NCBI RefSeq assembly: GCF_042676185.1
Contig: NZ_JBHTJT010000038.1
Coordinates: 124,001-188,000 of the forward strand
DNA from: Tropicimonas aquimaris
GTDB taxonomy: Bacteria > Pseudomonadota > Alphaproteobacteria > Rhodobacterales > Rhodobacteraceae
Length of the DNA: 64,000 bases
Reading direction: 5' to 3'
Of this stretch, positions 24,308-35,438 are shown piece after piece. Within the stretch, counting starts at the first letter, position 1. Every line of letters begins with the position of its first letter. Position numbers and translations under genes: made by a program. Below the pieces are notes generated by a model. The model worked only from the letters and a program-made list of their open reading frames with translations, did not search any database and was not told the origin of the DNA.

Positions 24308-27018
24308 TGGACGGCTCGGCCGCCCCCTCCCGGACGGACCCAGCGGTCGCACGCACCGCCGTGCGCACCACCTGCCCCTATTGCGGGGTGGGCTGCGGGA
24401 TCCGGGCCACTCCGACCGGTGATGGCGGCCTCACGGTCGCGGGCGACAGCGACCATCCGGCCAACCGCGGCCGGCTCTGCTCCAAGGGGTCTGCGCTGGC
24501 CGAGACCACCGATCTCGAGAACCGCCTGCTCGCACCGCGCATTGACGGCCGCGAGGCGGGCTGGAACGAGGCGCTCGATCTCGTCGCCGACCGGTTCCGC
24601 GAGGCAATCGACCAGCACGGCCCGGACAGCGTCGCCTTCTACGTCTCCGGCCAACTGCTGACCGAGGATTACTACGTCGCCAACAAGCTGATGAAGGGGT
24701 TCATCGGCTCGGCCAATATCGACACCAACTCGCGGCTCTGCATGGCCTCTTCCGTGGCCGGCCACCGCCGCGCCTTCGGCACCGACACCGTGCCCGGGCT
24801 CTATGAGGATCTCGAAGAGGCCGAGCTGATTGTCCTCGTGGGCTCGAACCTCGCCTGGTGCCACCCGGTCCTGTTCCAGCGCATCGCAGCCGCGCGCAAG
24901 GCGAACCCCGCGCTGCGGATCGTCAACATCGACCCGCGCCGCACCGCGACCTCCGACATCGCGGATCTGCACCTCGCCATCGCCCCCGCCGGCGACGTGG
25001 CGCTGTGGAACGCCCTGCTCGCCCATCTCGCCGACACGGGGGCCGTCAACGACAGCTACGTCGCGGCCCATGTCGGTGGGTTCAAAGCCGCGCTGGAGGC
25101 CGCCCGCGATACCGACCCCGCGCTCAGCGGCCTGTCGCCAGAGGAGATCGCCGAGTTCCTCGCCCTCTGGTCCGGCACCGAGAGGGTGGTGACGATCTAT
25201 TCTCAGGGTGTGAACCAGTCCTCCGCCGGCACCGACAAGGTCAACGCCATCCTCAACTGCCACCTGGCGACGGGCCGCATCGGCCGGCCCGGCATGGGGC
25301 CGTTCTCGGTCACCGGCCAGCCCAACGCGATGGGCGGGCGCGAGGTTGGCGGTCTGGCCAACATGCTCGCCTGCCACCTGGACATCGAGAACCCCGAGCA
25401 TCGCGCCGCCGTGCGGGCCTTCTGGGGCGCCCCGGCGATGCCCGAAGCGCCCGGCCTGAAGGCGGTGGACATGTTCCGCGCCGTGGCCGACGGCCGGATC
25501 AAGGCGCTCTGGATCATCTGCACCAACCCGGCCGTCTCGATGCCCGATGCCGACGCCGTCCGGGACGCCATCGCCGGCTGCGCGTTCACCGTGGTCTCCG
25601 ACATCACCGGCCAGACGGACACGGCCCGGCTTGCCCACGTGCTCCTGCCCGCCACCGGCTGGGCCGAGAAGGACGGCACCGTCACCAATTCCGAGCGGTG
25701 CATCAGCCGCCAGCGCGGGCTTCTGCCGGCCCCCGGGCAGGCCCGGCACGACTGGCGGATTCTGTCGGATGTCGCCGTCCGCATGGGCTGGGCGCAGGCC
25801 TTCGACTACGCCAGCCCGGCCGAGATTTTTCGCGAGTACGCAGCCCTCTCGGGGATTGCCGGTCAACTGGGTCGGGACTTCGACATCTCGGCCAAAGCGA
25901 GCCTGACCGATGCCGAATACGAGCGGCTGGAGCCTTTCCACTGGCCCTGCACCGCCAACCGCAGTGGGGAACGCTTCTTTGCCGAGGGCGGCTTCTTCAC
26001 CGGCGACCGGCGAGCGCGAATGCTGCCGGTCAGCCACCGTCCGCCGCAATCGCGGCCGGATGCCGAGTTCCCCTTCGTGCTCAACACCGGGCGGGTGCGG
26101 GACCATTGGCACACGATGACCCGAACCGGGAAGTCGCCGCGCCTGAGCCAGCATATCGGGGAGCCATTCCTTGAGGTCCACCCCGAGGACGCCGCCCGCC
26201 TGGGCCTCGCGCCGGCCTCCGTGGCAGTGGTCACCAGCCGGCATGGCACGGCGCTGCTCAGGGTCCTGATCACCGACCGCGTGCGCCCGGGCGAGGTCTT
26301 CGCCCCGATGCATTGGACCGGGGAGACCGCACCCTCGGGCAGGATCGACGCGTTGGTCGCGCCCCAGACCGACCCGGTGTCCGGCCAGCCCGAGAGCAAG
26401 GCCAGCGTTGTCGCGATCCGCCCGATGGCGCCCGCCTGGCACGGATTTGCCGTCTCTCTCACCCGTATCATCCCCGAGACCGCCTATTGGGCCCAGGCCC
26501 GCATCCGTGGCGGCTGGCGCACGGAGCTTGCCGCACGGAGCCTACCCGAAAGCTGGGAGTCCGAGGCGCGTCGCCTGTTCGGATTGAAGTCACCCGGGAT
26601 CGAAGCCGTCAGCATGATCGACCCGGCGCGCGGCGCGGCGCGCATCGCCTTCCTGCAGAACGGCCGCCTTGTCGCCGCGCTCTTCGCCGATTCCGGCCCG
26701 GTGGGCGTCTCACGCAGTTTCCTCGCCGGTGAACTCGGACAGATCGCGACAGCCGAGATCCTCTCGGGCCGGCCGGGCGCCGAACGTCCGGACCCTGGCG
26801 CCACCGTCTGCGCCTGTTTCGACGTCGGCGTGAACACGATTCTCGCGGCGATCCGCGATCAGGGGCTGCGCAGCGTCGAGCAGATCGGGACTGCCCTGCA
26901 AGCGGGCAGCAACTGCGGTTCCTGCAAACCGGAATTGCAGGCCCTGCTCGATGCCAACACCGCAGCTCCGGTCGCTCACACGGCGGATTTGCCGAAACGA
27001 ACATTCGTGCTACCCTAA
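24307..27018 (+). CDS. nasA: Assimilatory nitrate reductase NasA (molybdopterin)
   Basis: 903-residue cytoplasmic nitrate reductase. The N-terminal [4Fe-4S] motif TCPYCGVGCGI...GRLCSKG is followed by the Mo-bisMGD domains (ANIDTNSRLCMASSVAGHRR; GPFSVTGQPNAMGGREVGG) and the C-terminal dinucleotide-binding domain. The last 80 residues form a BFD-like [2Fe-2S] domain (VCACFDVG and NCGSCKPEL), as in NasA/NasC enzymes that take electrons from NADH-linked partners. No Tat signal. Last gene of the operon. Nitrate to nitrite by NasA, then nitrite to ammonium by NirBD, completes assimilation. Confidence 0.94.
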   Translation: MDGSAAPSRTDPAVARTAVRTTCPYCGVGCGIRATPTGDGGLTVAGDSDHPANRGRLCSKGSALAETTDLENRLLAPRIDGREAGWNEALDLVADRFREAIDQHGPDSVAFYVSGQLLTEDYYVANKLMKGFIGSANIDTNSRLCMASSVAGHRRAFGTDTVPGLYEDLEEAELIVLVGSNLAWCHPVLFQRIAAARKANPALRIVNIDPRRTATSDIADLHLAIAPAGDVALWNALLAHLADTGAVNDSYVAAHVGGFKAALEAARDTDPALSGLSPEEIAEFLALWSGTERVVTIYSQGVNQSSAGTDKVNAILNCHLATGRIGRPGMGPFSVTGQPNAMGGREVGGLANMLACHLDIENPEHRAAVRAFWGAPAMPEAPGLKAVDMFRAVADGRIKALWIICTNPAVSMPDADAVRDAIAGCAFTVVSDITGQTDTARLAHVLLPATGWAEKDGTVTNSERCISRQRGLLPAPGQARHDWRILSDVAVRMGWAQAFDYASPAEIFREYAALSGIAGQLGRDFDISAKASLTDAEYERLEPFHWPCTANRSGERFFAEGGFFTGDRRARMLPVSHRPPQSRPDAEFPFVLNTGRVRDHWHTMTRTGKSPRLSQHIGEPFLEVHPEDAARLGLAPASVAVVTSRHGTALLRVLITDRVRPGEVFAPMHWTGETAPSGRIDALVAPQTDPVSGQPESKASVVAIRPMAPAWHGFAVSLTRIIPETAYWAQARIRGGWRTELAARSLPESWESEARRLFGLKSPGIEAVSMIDPARGAARIAFLQNGRLVAALFADSGPVGVSRSFLAGELGQIATAEILSGRPGAERPDPGATVCACFDVGVNTILAAIRDQGLRSVEQIGTALQAGSNCGSCKPELQALLDANTAAPVAHTADLPKRTFVLP

Positions 27019-27044
27019 CGTCACGCACGAACAGGAGACACACC

Positions 27045-27209
27045 ATGCGACTGAAGACGACACTGGCCGCCCTCGCCCTTGCCGCCCTGCCCGCCGTGGC
27101 AGTGGCCGAATGCAGCTGGGACCATAGCAATAAAAGCGCCACGACCTGCCCCGAAGGCTCGGTGCTCGACTCGACGACCGGAAGCTGCGTCAAGCAGACG
27201 ACAAGCTGA
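27045..27209 (+). CDS. Small secreted cysteine-containing protein
   Basis: 54-residue ORF. The start has AGGAG 9 bp upstream. A signal peptide of about 21 residues (MRLKTTLAALALAALPAVAVA) is followed by a mature part of about 33 residues with three cysteines (AECSW, TTCPEGS, GSCVK) and no aromatic core beyond one Trp. From memory, similar tiny proteins are widespread in Rhodobacterales and are sometimes misannotated. No function is assigned. It lies 26 bp after nasA but probably has separate control. Confidence 0.65.
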   Translation: MRLKTTLAALALAALPAVAVAECSWDHSNKSATTCPEGSVLDSTTGSCVKQTTS

Positions 27210-27324
27210 CCCATCGATGCCGGCTTTCCCGGAGGCGGCGCGTCTCCGGGTGATCCGCCGGTAACCGCGCCTTAAGCGGATGTGCCTAGGCTCCGAACCG
27301 TCAGCGTTCAGGAGCCTTCTCTCT

Positions 27325-28452
27325 TTGGGTACCGTCCCTCCCCCGATTCCCGCCCCGATCCCGGCGATGCTCCCGGCCATCGGCGCCAAGGCCCCGGCGA
27401 AACTGCCCGCTGAGGCGCGCCCTGCCGCGATGGCGCCCCCTCCCGCACCGCGGATGCGGCTCTCCCGCAGGCAAAAGGCCGCGGTGATCGTCCGGCTGCT
27501 GCTGTCGGAAGGGGCCCCGCCACCGCTCGGGGACCTGCCGGAGGAGATTCAGGCGGATCTCACAACCCAGTTCGGCGAGCTTCGGTCGATCGACCGGGAC
27601 ACGCTGGCCGGCGTCGTCTCCGAATTCGTGGCCGAGATGGAGTCCATCGGCCTGACCTTTCCCGGGGGGATCGAGGGCGCACTCGGCCTGCTCGACGGGC
27701 ATATCAGCGCCGCGACCGCCGCGCGCCTCCGGCGGGAGGCCGGTGTCGCCGCTCGCGGCGATCCGTGGGAACGCATTGCTGGCCTCGCGCAGGAACGTCT
27801 CGTAAAGGTTCTGGAGGAAGAAAGCACCGAGGTCGGCGCCGTGCTGCTCTCGAAGCTGGAGGTCAGTCAGGCGGCGCAATTGCTCGGGCAATTGCCTGGG
27901 GACCGGGCCCGGGCGCTCTCCTACGCGATCTCCCGCACTGGCAAGGTCCAGCCCGCCACCGTCCGCCGCATCGGCCTGTCGCTCGCCGCGCAACTCGACG
28001 CGGAGCCGATCAGCGCCTTCGAAGCCGGACCGGTGCAACGTGTGGGCGCGATCCTGAATTACAGCCGCGCCGCCACCCGCGACGAGGTGCTCGAAGGGCT
28101 GGACGAGACCGATGCTGCCTTCGCTGCCGAGGTTCGCAAGGCGATCTTCACCTTCGCCAACGTCCCCGCCCGGATCACACCTCGCGACATTCCCCGGATC
28201 GTACGCTCCATCGAACAGCCGGTTCTTGTCGTAGCATTGGCCCATGCCGCGACCACCGAGGAAATGGCAAAAGCCCGCGACTTCCTGCTCGAGAACATGT
28301 CTAAGCGGATGGCCGACGCCATCCGGGAGGAGATTGCCGAAGCGGGAACAGTCCGCGCCGAGGACGGAGAGGAAGCGATGAACACCCTGGTCGGCGAAAT
28401 TCGTCGTATGGTGGAGGCCGGCGAGTTGCTACTGGTGGCGGAGGACGGCTGA
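27325..28452 (+). CDS. fliG: Flagellar motor switch protein FliG homologue
   Basis: 375-residue FliG-like protein. Family features: LSRRQKAAVIVRLLLSEG at the start of the N domain, EESTEVGAVLLSKLEVSQAAQLL and LPGDRARAL in the middle, DVLEGLD-type helices and an acidic C-terminal domain (RITPRDIPRIVRSIEQ). FliG couples stator torque to the flagellar rotor at the cytoplasmic membrane. Preferred start is TTG 27325 because GGAG stands 10 bp before it; ATG 27280 (no good SD) and ATG 27367 are alternatives. The first 45 residues are a proline/alanine-rich extension. No other flagellar gene is adjacent, so it is an isolated copy. Confidence 0.8.
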   Translation: MGTVPPPIPAPIPAMLPAIGAKAPAKLPAEARPAAMAPPPAPRMRLSRRQKAAVIVRLLLSEGAPPPLGDLPEEIQADLTTQFGELRSIDRDTLAGVVSEFVAEMESIGLTFPGGIEGALGLLDGHISAATAARLRREAGVAARGDPWERIAGLAQERLVKVLEEESTEVGAVLLSKLEVSQAAQLLGQLPGDRARALSYAISRTGKVQPATVRRIGLSLAAQLDAEPISAFEAGPVQRVGAILNYSRAATRDEVLEGLDETDAAFAAEVRKAIFTFANVPARITPRDIPRIVRSIEQPVLVVALAHAATTEEMAKARDFLLENMSKRMADAIREEIAEAGTVRAEDGEEAMNTLVGEIRRMVEAGELLLVAEDG

Positions 28453-28830
28453 TCCACCGCGTTTGTCGCGGCTCCGGCTTCGCCCCCAGTTCGGCAGGCG
28501 CCGCGCGTGATCCACCCTGGTCAGGCGCCGGGCGTCCCCTGCGGGTAATGAAAGATCCTCATCAGTAGGCTGCGTCTGCCGGACACCTGGAAAGCTCCGC
28601 CCCACGGCGAAACAAACCCGTACGGCCAAAACCCTCTGCCGAGATTCCTGGAGGCCAGGCCGGCGCTCTGTGCAGACGGCCCGCCCTGTCGCGGGCGGAG
28701 GCAACGTGCGCGCTCGCACCGGTTCCGTGGCTCCGGGGGGCACACAGCCCCCGCCAGTGGGCGGCAAGCAGCCGGCCTCTCTTGTGAAGCCCGCCCCGTC
28801 CGCCTATCTGTTCGCGGCGCGAGGGCCGTG
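28453..28830. other. Highly structured 378-bp gap between fliG and the acyltransferase gene
   Basis: No credible protein in any frame. Several inverted repeats lie close together on the plus strand: CCGCCC/GGGCGG near 28679-28700, CGGGGG/CCCCCG near 28731-28755 and CCGCC/GGCGG near 28751-28766. Together they could fold a compact RNA. No T-tract and no strong -35/-10 pair was recognised. On the minus strand GGAACCGGTG faintly resembles part of a cobalamin riboswitch, but the rest does not fit. The region may be a long structured leader of the acyltransferase gene or an unannotated small RNA. Confidence 0.35.
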
Positions 28831-29793
28831 ATGCAGACAAGTTCAACCACCGATGCGCCGGACACCGGCACCACTGGCGAGTGGCTGCAGGACCGTGCAC
28901 TGCGTGCGGCCGTCTGGACTGCACGACGCCTGCCTTACGAAAGGCGGGTGCCCGTCTTCGGCGCCTTCGCGCGCCGCGCCGCCGGGCGTTTCACCCCGTT
29001 TTACCGCCGAATGCTGGAAAATCTCGACTATGTCTGGCCGGACATGGACCTGGACCGTCGGCGCGAAATCGCCGCGCAGGCTGGCGACAATTTCGGCCGG
29101 GCGCTGATCGAGCATTACTCCATGGCCGAACTGGCAGAGCGCATGTCCAAGGTCGTGCCCACCGGTCCGGGGGCCGACGCGTTGCGCCAGGCGCGTCAGG
29201 ACGGTCGCCCCATCGTCTTGCTGACTGGGCACTACGGGAACTACGAAGCCGCGCGCTTGAGCCTGATCGCGAGCGGACTGCCGCTCGGCGGCCTCTACCG
29301 ACCGATGGCCAACCCCTACATGAACCGCCATTACGTCGACTCGGTCGAAGGGCTCGGCAGCGGGCCGCTGTTCCCGCAAGGCCGTCAGGGCATGGCCCGG
29401 ATGCTGCGTCACCTCAAGGGCGGCGGTGCGGCGATGATCCTGAACGATCTCTATGTCGGCAGCGGCGAGGAGATGAATTTCCTTGGCAAGCCGGCGATGA
29501 CCGGACTTTCCGCGGCGGAGCTCGCCCTGAAACTCGATGCCGCGCTGATCCCGTTCTACGGAATTCGCAACCCCGACGGGCTGAGCTTCCGCGTCGAGAT
29601 AGAGCCCAAAATCCCGCCGTCCGACGCCCGGACCATGACGGAAGCCTTCAACCGTTCCCTCGAAGCGCGAATCGAGCAGGATCCCGGGCAATGGTTCTGG
29701 ATCCACCGCCGCTGGAAGAGAAAATGGAACCGCGGAAAGGGGATGGTGCCCGGACTTCACCCGGCCGCCCTGCCACGGCGCAAATCCGACTGA
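28831..29793 (+). CDS. lpxL: Lipid A biosynthesis lauroyl-type acyltransferase (LpxL/HtrB family)
   Basis: 320-residue lysophospholipid acyltransferase superfamily protein. The catalytic H-x4-E motif is GHYGNYEAA, followed by GLYRPMANPYMNRHY and the substrate-binding region MILNDLYVGSGEEMNFLGKP. The C-terminal WFWIHRRWKRKW is typical of LpxL/LpxM proteins. It would add a secondary acyl chain to lipid A at the inner membrane. Start at ATG 28831; an adjacent GTG at 28828 is possible. Convergent with the DUF1223 gene, 2 bp away. Confidence 0.88.
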   Translation: MQTSSTTDAPDTGTTGEWLQDRALRAAVWTARRLPYERRVPVFGAFARRAAGRFTPFYRRMLENLDYVWPDMDLDRRREIAAQAGDNFGRALIEHYSMAELAERMSKVVPTGPGADALRQARQDGRPIVLLTGHYGNYEAARLSLIASGLPLGGLYRPMANPYMNRHYVDSVEGLGSGPLFPQGRQGMARMLRHLKGGGAAMILNDLYVGSGEEMNFLGKPAMTGLSAAELALKLDAALIPFYGIRNPDGLSFRVEIEPKIPPSDARTMTEAFNRSLEARIEQDPGQWFWIHRRWKRKWNRGKGMVPGLHPAALPRRKSD

Positions 29794-29795
29794 GC

Positions 29796-30506
29796 TCAGC
29801 GCAGATCGGCCGCCGCGAGGATTCGCCCGTTTCCGGCCTTCTGGACGATCACCGCCACGGCATCCGGGCCCGGCACCTCGGCGCTCAGGTCCAGTGGCTC
29901 GGAGCCGGTCCATTCCGCCAGGATCGACCATTCGGTGACGATGTTGGTGTAGGTCAGGGTGCGGCCAGCGTTCTCGCCGCGGCCGATCTCGACCACCTGA
30001 TGGGGCATGTACCGCACGAGCTGAACCAGAAGCGGGCCCTTGGCGGTTACAGGGGTATCGGACATGATCCGCACAGTATCCCCGTCGCGCTCCACGTCGA
30101 GGTCGATCGCCGGCTCCTGCTGAACGTGGCGCATGACGGCATCGGCCACTTCCATCGGCCGCGTGCCGACGATCTGTTCGACACCGCCGATGATCATCTG
30201 AGGGGTATAAATCGACCGGCTGCCCGCGATCTTCGCATAGGCCTTCTGCCGCCGCGTGTGCTCCGGGCGCGCGAAACTGTCGGCCCAGCCGATGTAGTCC
30301 CAGTAGTCGACATGCAACGCAAGCGGCAGCACATCGTCCCTCTCGGCCAGACGCTCCAGCAATTCATCCGCCGGCGGACACGAGGAGCACCCCTGCGAGG
30401 TGAACAGCTCGATCACCACACGGTTTTCGTCGGCTCGTGCAGGCCCGGACAGGCAGACAATCGGAAGGCCCGCCGCCAGACCAGCGGCCAGAGCAAAGAG
30501 TTTCAT
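29796..30506 (-). CDS. Secreted DUF1223 (thioredoxin-like) protein
   Basis: 236 residues with a signal peptide of about 25 residues (MKLFALAAGLAAGLPIVCLS, GPARA cleavage region) and a thioredoxin-like CxxC at Cys40/Cys43 (ELFTSQGCSSCPPAD). The DUF1223 hallmark HVDYWDYIGWAD-SFA follows, with YTPQMIIGG. Members are thought to be periplasmic or exported redox-like proteins of unknown function. Start 30506 is chosen because the signal peptide begins there; a start 19 codons upstream would mask it. Probably monocistronic. Confidence 0.88.
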   Translation of the reverse strand: MKLFALAAGLAAGLPIVCLSGPARADENRVVIELFTSQGCSSCPPADELLERLAERDDVLPLALHVDYWDYIGWADSFARPEHTRRQKAYAKIAGSRSIYTPQMIIGGVEQIVGTRPMEVADAVMRHVQQEPAIDLDVERDGDTVRIMSDTPVTAKGPLLVQLVRYMPHQVVEIGRGENAGRTLTYTNIVTEWSILAEWTGSEPLDLSAEVPGPDAVAVIVQKAGNGRILAAADLR

Positions 30507-30611
30507 ACGGAGTCTTTCATTTCCCCTACAGGAAAATGTCATACCCCCGGCCACTTGCAACAACCAATCAAGACTCTGTGGGAACTGCGTCAGAGCTTCG
30601 TGTGCCTGAGG

Positions 30612-31085
30612 TCACTCCGGCCGGTAAATGCGGCGGAACGGGTCGGGAATGCCGCCGACGCCGTATTTGTCGTTCCAGTCCTTGGGGATGCCGCCGCTCG
30701 CCTTCTCGTATTCCGCGGCCGGGATCTTGGCCAGCACCGGGGTCATAAGCTGGCGCAGGTCGCGCCTCTGGCCGACCTCGAGCTTGCGCAGCATCGAGTC
30801 GACCCAGTCCTTGACCTCGGCCTCATCGACTTCGAGGCAGACGGCGATCTCGTGGTTCGAGCGGTTGTCGAGCACCATCTGCAGCGCCACATGCTCGGCC
30901 GGCGTCATTGCGTGCAGGGCCGAGACCATGCGCGGCGGCACGCCCGCGGCGATGCTGCCCAGGGCATCGTAAAGGCCGAGCAGCCGGTCGACCTTGGCAT
31001 CGACCTTGCGCAATTGCGTGGTCAACTCCCTGAGCGTCGATTCGATGCTGTCCAACTCGCCGCCGGTGTTGCTGCTGTCTGTCAT
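30612..31085 (-). CDS. HTH protein with a LuxR/GerE-like DNA-binding region
   Basis: 157 residues. The N-terminal third (TLRELTTQLRKVDAKVDRLLGLY) looks like a coiled coil. Residues about 60-110 (MTPAEHVALQMVLDN, SNHEIAVCLEVDEAEVKDWV) follow the pattern of a GerE-type helix-turn-helix. No receiver or ligand domain is visible, so it is a stand-alone regulator or an adaptor whose target is unknown. Divergent from acnA, with 286 bp between the starts. I do not recognise a named family. Confidence 0.6.
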   Translation of the reverse strand: MTDSSNTGGELDSIESTLRELTTQLRKVDAKVDRLLGLYDALGSIAAGVPPRMVSALHAMTPAEHVALQMVLDNRSNHEIAVCLEVDEAEVKDWVDSMLRKLEVGQRRDLRQLMTPVLAKIPAAEYEKASGGIPKDWNDKYGVGGIPDPFRRIYRPE

Positions 31086-31371
31086 GGCAATGCCTCCCCT
31101 CCCCGGTGCCCCGCCGCGCGCGGCTGCCGGGTCTCTACGGCCCGTGTTGTCTCCCATGCGGAGCGCGCGGGCAATCCCCATGCGTCTCCGGCAGGGGCCG
31201 AAATGGCCGCAGGAGGGCCTGTCCGAAGCCGTACAGGACCTCGGATCTCCGGCTTGGTGTGCAATGGTATACAAAAAATTGCCGCACCCCCCGATCTTCG
31301 CTTGATTGCGCAGGATTCCTCAGGCACATGCACGGTCAGCGAACCCCTGGACACGAAAGGGAGGCCATCTC

Positions 31372-34122
<2,751 letters not shown>

Positions 34123-34148
34123 GAGGCGCGCGAAGCACCGCAAGGACG

Positions 34149-34183
34149 AACGCCCCGGCCGGGTCTACCGGCCGGGGCGTTTT
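34149..34183 (+). terminator. Intrinsic terminator of acnA
   Basis: Perfect 14-bp stem AACGCCCCGGCCGG (34149-34162)/CCGGCCGGGGCGTT (34168-34181), 5-nt loop GTCTA, ending in TTTTC. It stands 27 bp after the acnA stop. The opposite strand lacks a T-tract, so it works mainly for acnA. Confidence 0.9.
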
Positions 34184-34212
34184 CATTTGAGAAGTGCCGG
34201 ACCAACGGCGGT

Positions 34213-34244
34213 GGCTGGGGCTCCGCCCCAGACCCCGGGGTACT
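34213..34244. repeat. GC-rich intergenic repeat-like hairpin between acnA and ccdA
   Basis: TGGGGC-TCC-GCCCCA (34216-34230) followed by the palindrome CCCCGGGG (34233-34240). GGGGCTCCGCCCC...ACCCCGGGG blocks recur between genes in Rhodobacterales as I remember them, so this is probably a dispersed extragenic repeat. It lies downstream of ccdA and might also help end its transcript. Confidence 0.45.
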
Positions 34245-34265
34245 TCTGCCAAGAAGAGAGGGCGG

Positions 34266-35018
34266 TCAGCCCAGTAGGGCGAGGCTGGGGAAGGTTTCGA
34301 GCAGCCAGTAGGAGAATTGCGAGAAGCCGCCGGTGAGCATCAGCAGGCCGATCGTCCAGAGCAGCAGGCCCATGATCCGTTCGATGCGATCCATGTGGCG
34401 CTTCATCCAGGCCATCACGCCGCCGAGGCTGGGAAAGAAGGCGGCGACCAGCAGGAAAGGCACACCGAGACCGATAGCGTAGACGGCCAGCAGCAGTGTG
34501 CCGCGCGCCATGTCGGCCTCGGACGCGGCCAGCGACAGGATCGCGCCGAGTTGCGGGCCGATGCAGGGGGTCCAGCCGAAGGCGAAGGCGAGCCCGAGCA
34601 CATAGGCGCCAAAGGCCGTGCCGCCGCGGTCGCCGGCGTCCAGCCGCGCCTCCCGCTCGAGAAAGGGAATGCGGAAGACGCCAAGGAAATGCATCCCGAA
34701 AACCATAACAAGAAGCCCTGCGAGCGCGTTGAATACGCCCTGGTTCTGCAGGAAGAACGCGCCAAAGGCCGAAGCGGTGAAGCCCAGAAAGAGAAAGACG
34801 GTCGACAGCCCGAGCACGAAGAACAGCGCCGTTAGGATCACCCGGCCGCGACCGGAACCTCCGGAAGACATGTCGGTCATCGACACTCCGCCCATGTAGG
34901 CCAGGTATGGCGGCACGATGGGCAGCACGCAGGGGCTGAGGAAGCTGATCAGCCCCGCGACGAGGGCGATGGCCATGGCCGGCATCAGGCCGGCGTCGAT
35001 GATGTCCAGTCCGGGCAT
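34266..35018 (-). CDS. ccdA: Cytochrome c biogenesis protein CcdA
   Basis: 250-residue polytopic membrane protein with six predicted helices. The two redox cysteines are in SFLSPCVLPIVP (Cys30) and FGWTPCIGPQLG, the DsbD/CcdA signature. It carries reducing equivalents from cytoplasmic thioredoxin across the membrane for cytochrome c maturation or other periplasmic thiols. The start at 35018 is supported by AAAGGAG 7 bp upstream; an ATG 7 codons earlier has no SD. Divergent from tusA. Confidence 0.93.
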   Translation of the reverse strand: MPGLDIIDAGLMPAMAIALVAGLISFLSPCVLPIVPPYLAYMGGVSMTDMSSGGSGRGRVILTALFFVLGLSTVFLFLGFTASAFGAFFLQNQGVFNALAGLLVMVFGMHFLGVFRIPFLEREARLDAGDRGGTAFGAYVLGLAFAFGWTPCIGPQLGAILSLAASEADMARGTLLLAVYAIGLGVPFLLVAAFFPSLGGVMAWMKRHMDRIERIMGLLLWTIGLLMLTGGFSQFSYWLLETFPSLALLG

Positions 35019-35146
35019 TGGAGCTCCTTTTTTTCCCACCTATCAAGCGGCTTCGAGCGCGTCACGGGGGCGTCGCGTCACATTGCCGTGGTTGCGGCGC
35101 TGCTGGGCTGTGGACGACGCGTTGCGGGCGGCATACATCCTCGGCT

Positions 35147-35377
35147 ATGGATGAGCTGACGACACTTGACGCACGCGGGCTGCTCTGCCCGCTTCCGGTG
35201 CTGCGCGCCCGCAAAGCGCTTGGCGCGCTGGCTGCAGGCGAATGCTTGCGGGTGCTGACCGATGATCCGGCAGCGCTGATCGACATGCCGCATTTCTGCG
35301 CGGAATCCGGGCATCTGCTGCTGGAACATGCCGATGCCGGCGATCACCAGGTTTTCACCCTGAAGAAGAAGGGCTGA
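35147..35377 (+). CDS. tusA: TusA-family sulfurtransferase
   Basis: 76-residue small protein with the CPxP motif LLCPLPVLRARKAL (Cys14), the site that carries a persulfide in TusA. The rest (GECLRVLTDDPAALIDMPHFC, LLLEHADAGDHQVFTLKKK) matches the alpha/beta two-layer family fold. It could hand sulfur to tRNA thiolation, molybdenum cofactor or FeS assembly. Divergent from ccdA with a 128-bp spacer; convergent with rne. Confidence 0.9.
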   Translation: MDELTTLDARGLLCPLPVLRARKALGALAAGECLRVLTDDPAALIDMPHFCAESGHLLLEHADAGDHQVFTLKKKG

Positions 35378-35387
35378 GGCCGAAACG

Positions 35388-35419
35388 GGAACGGGCGGCC
35401 AATGAGGGCCACCCGTTCC
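35388..35419. terminator. Hairpin between convergent tusA and rne
   Basis: GGAACGGG (35388-35395) pairs with CCCGTTCC (35412-35419). The inner GGCC/GGCC extends the stem across one mismatch to 12 bp. It lies in the 61-bp gap between two convergent stops. T-tracts are short (CTTGTCC on the plus strand), so termination strength is uncertain; it may act in both directions. Confidence 0.5.
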
Positions 35420-35438
35420 TTGTCCATTTCCCTTCCGC

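Noticed and set aside
28680..28800. Cobalamin riboswitch on the minus strand (GGAACCGGTG and following)
   Set aside because: Only a short piece resembles the consensus, the GCCACTG and downstream boxes are missing, and no suitable gene lies downstream on that strand.
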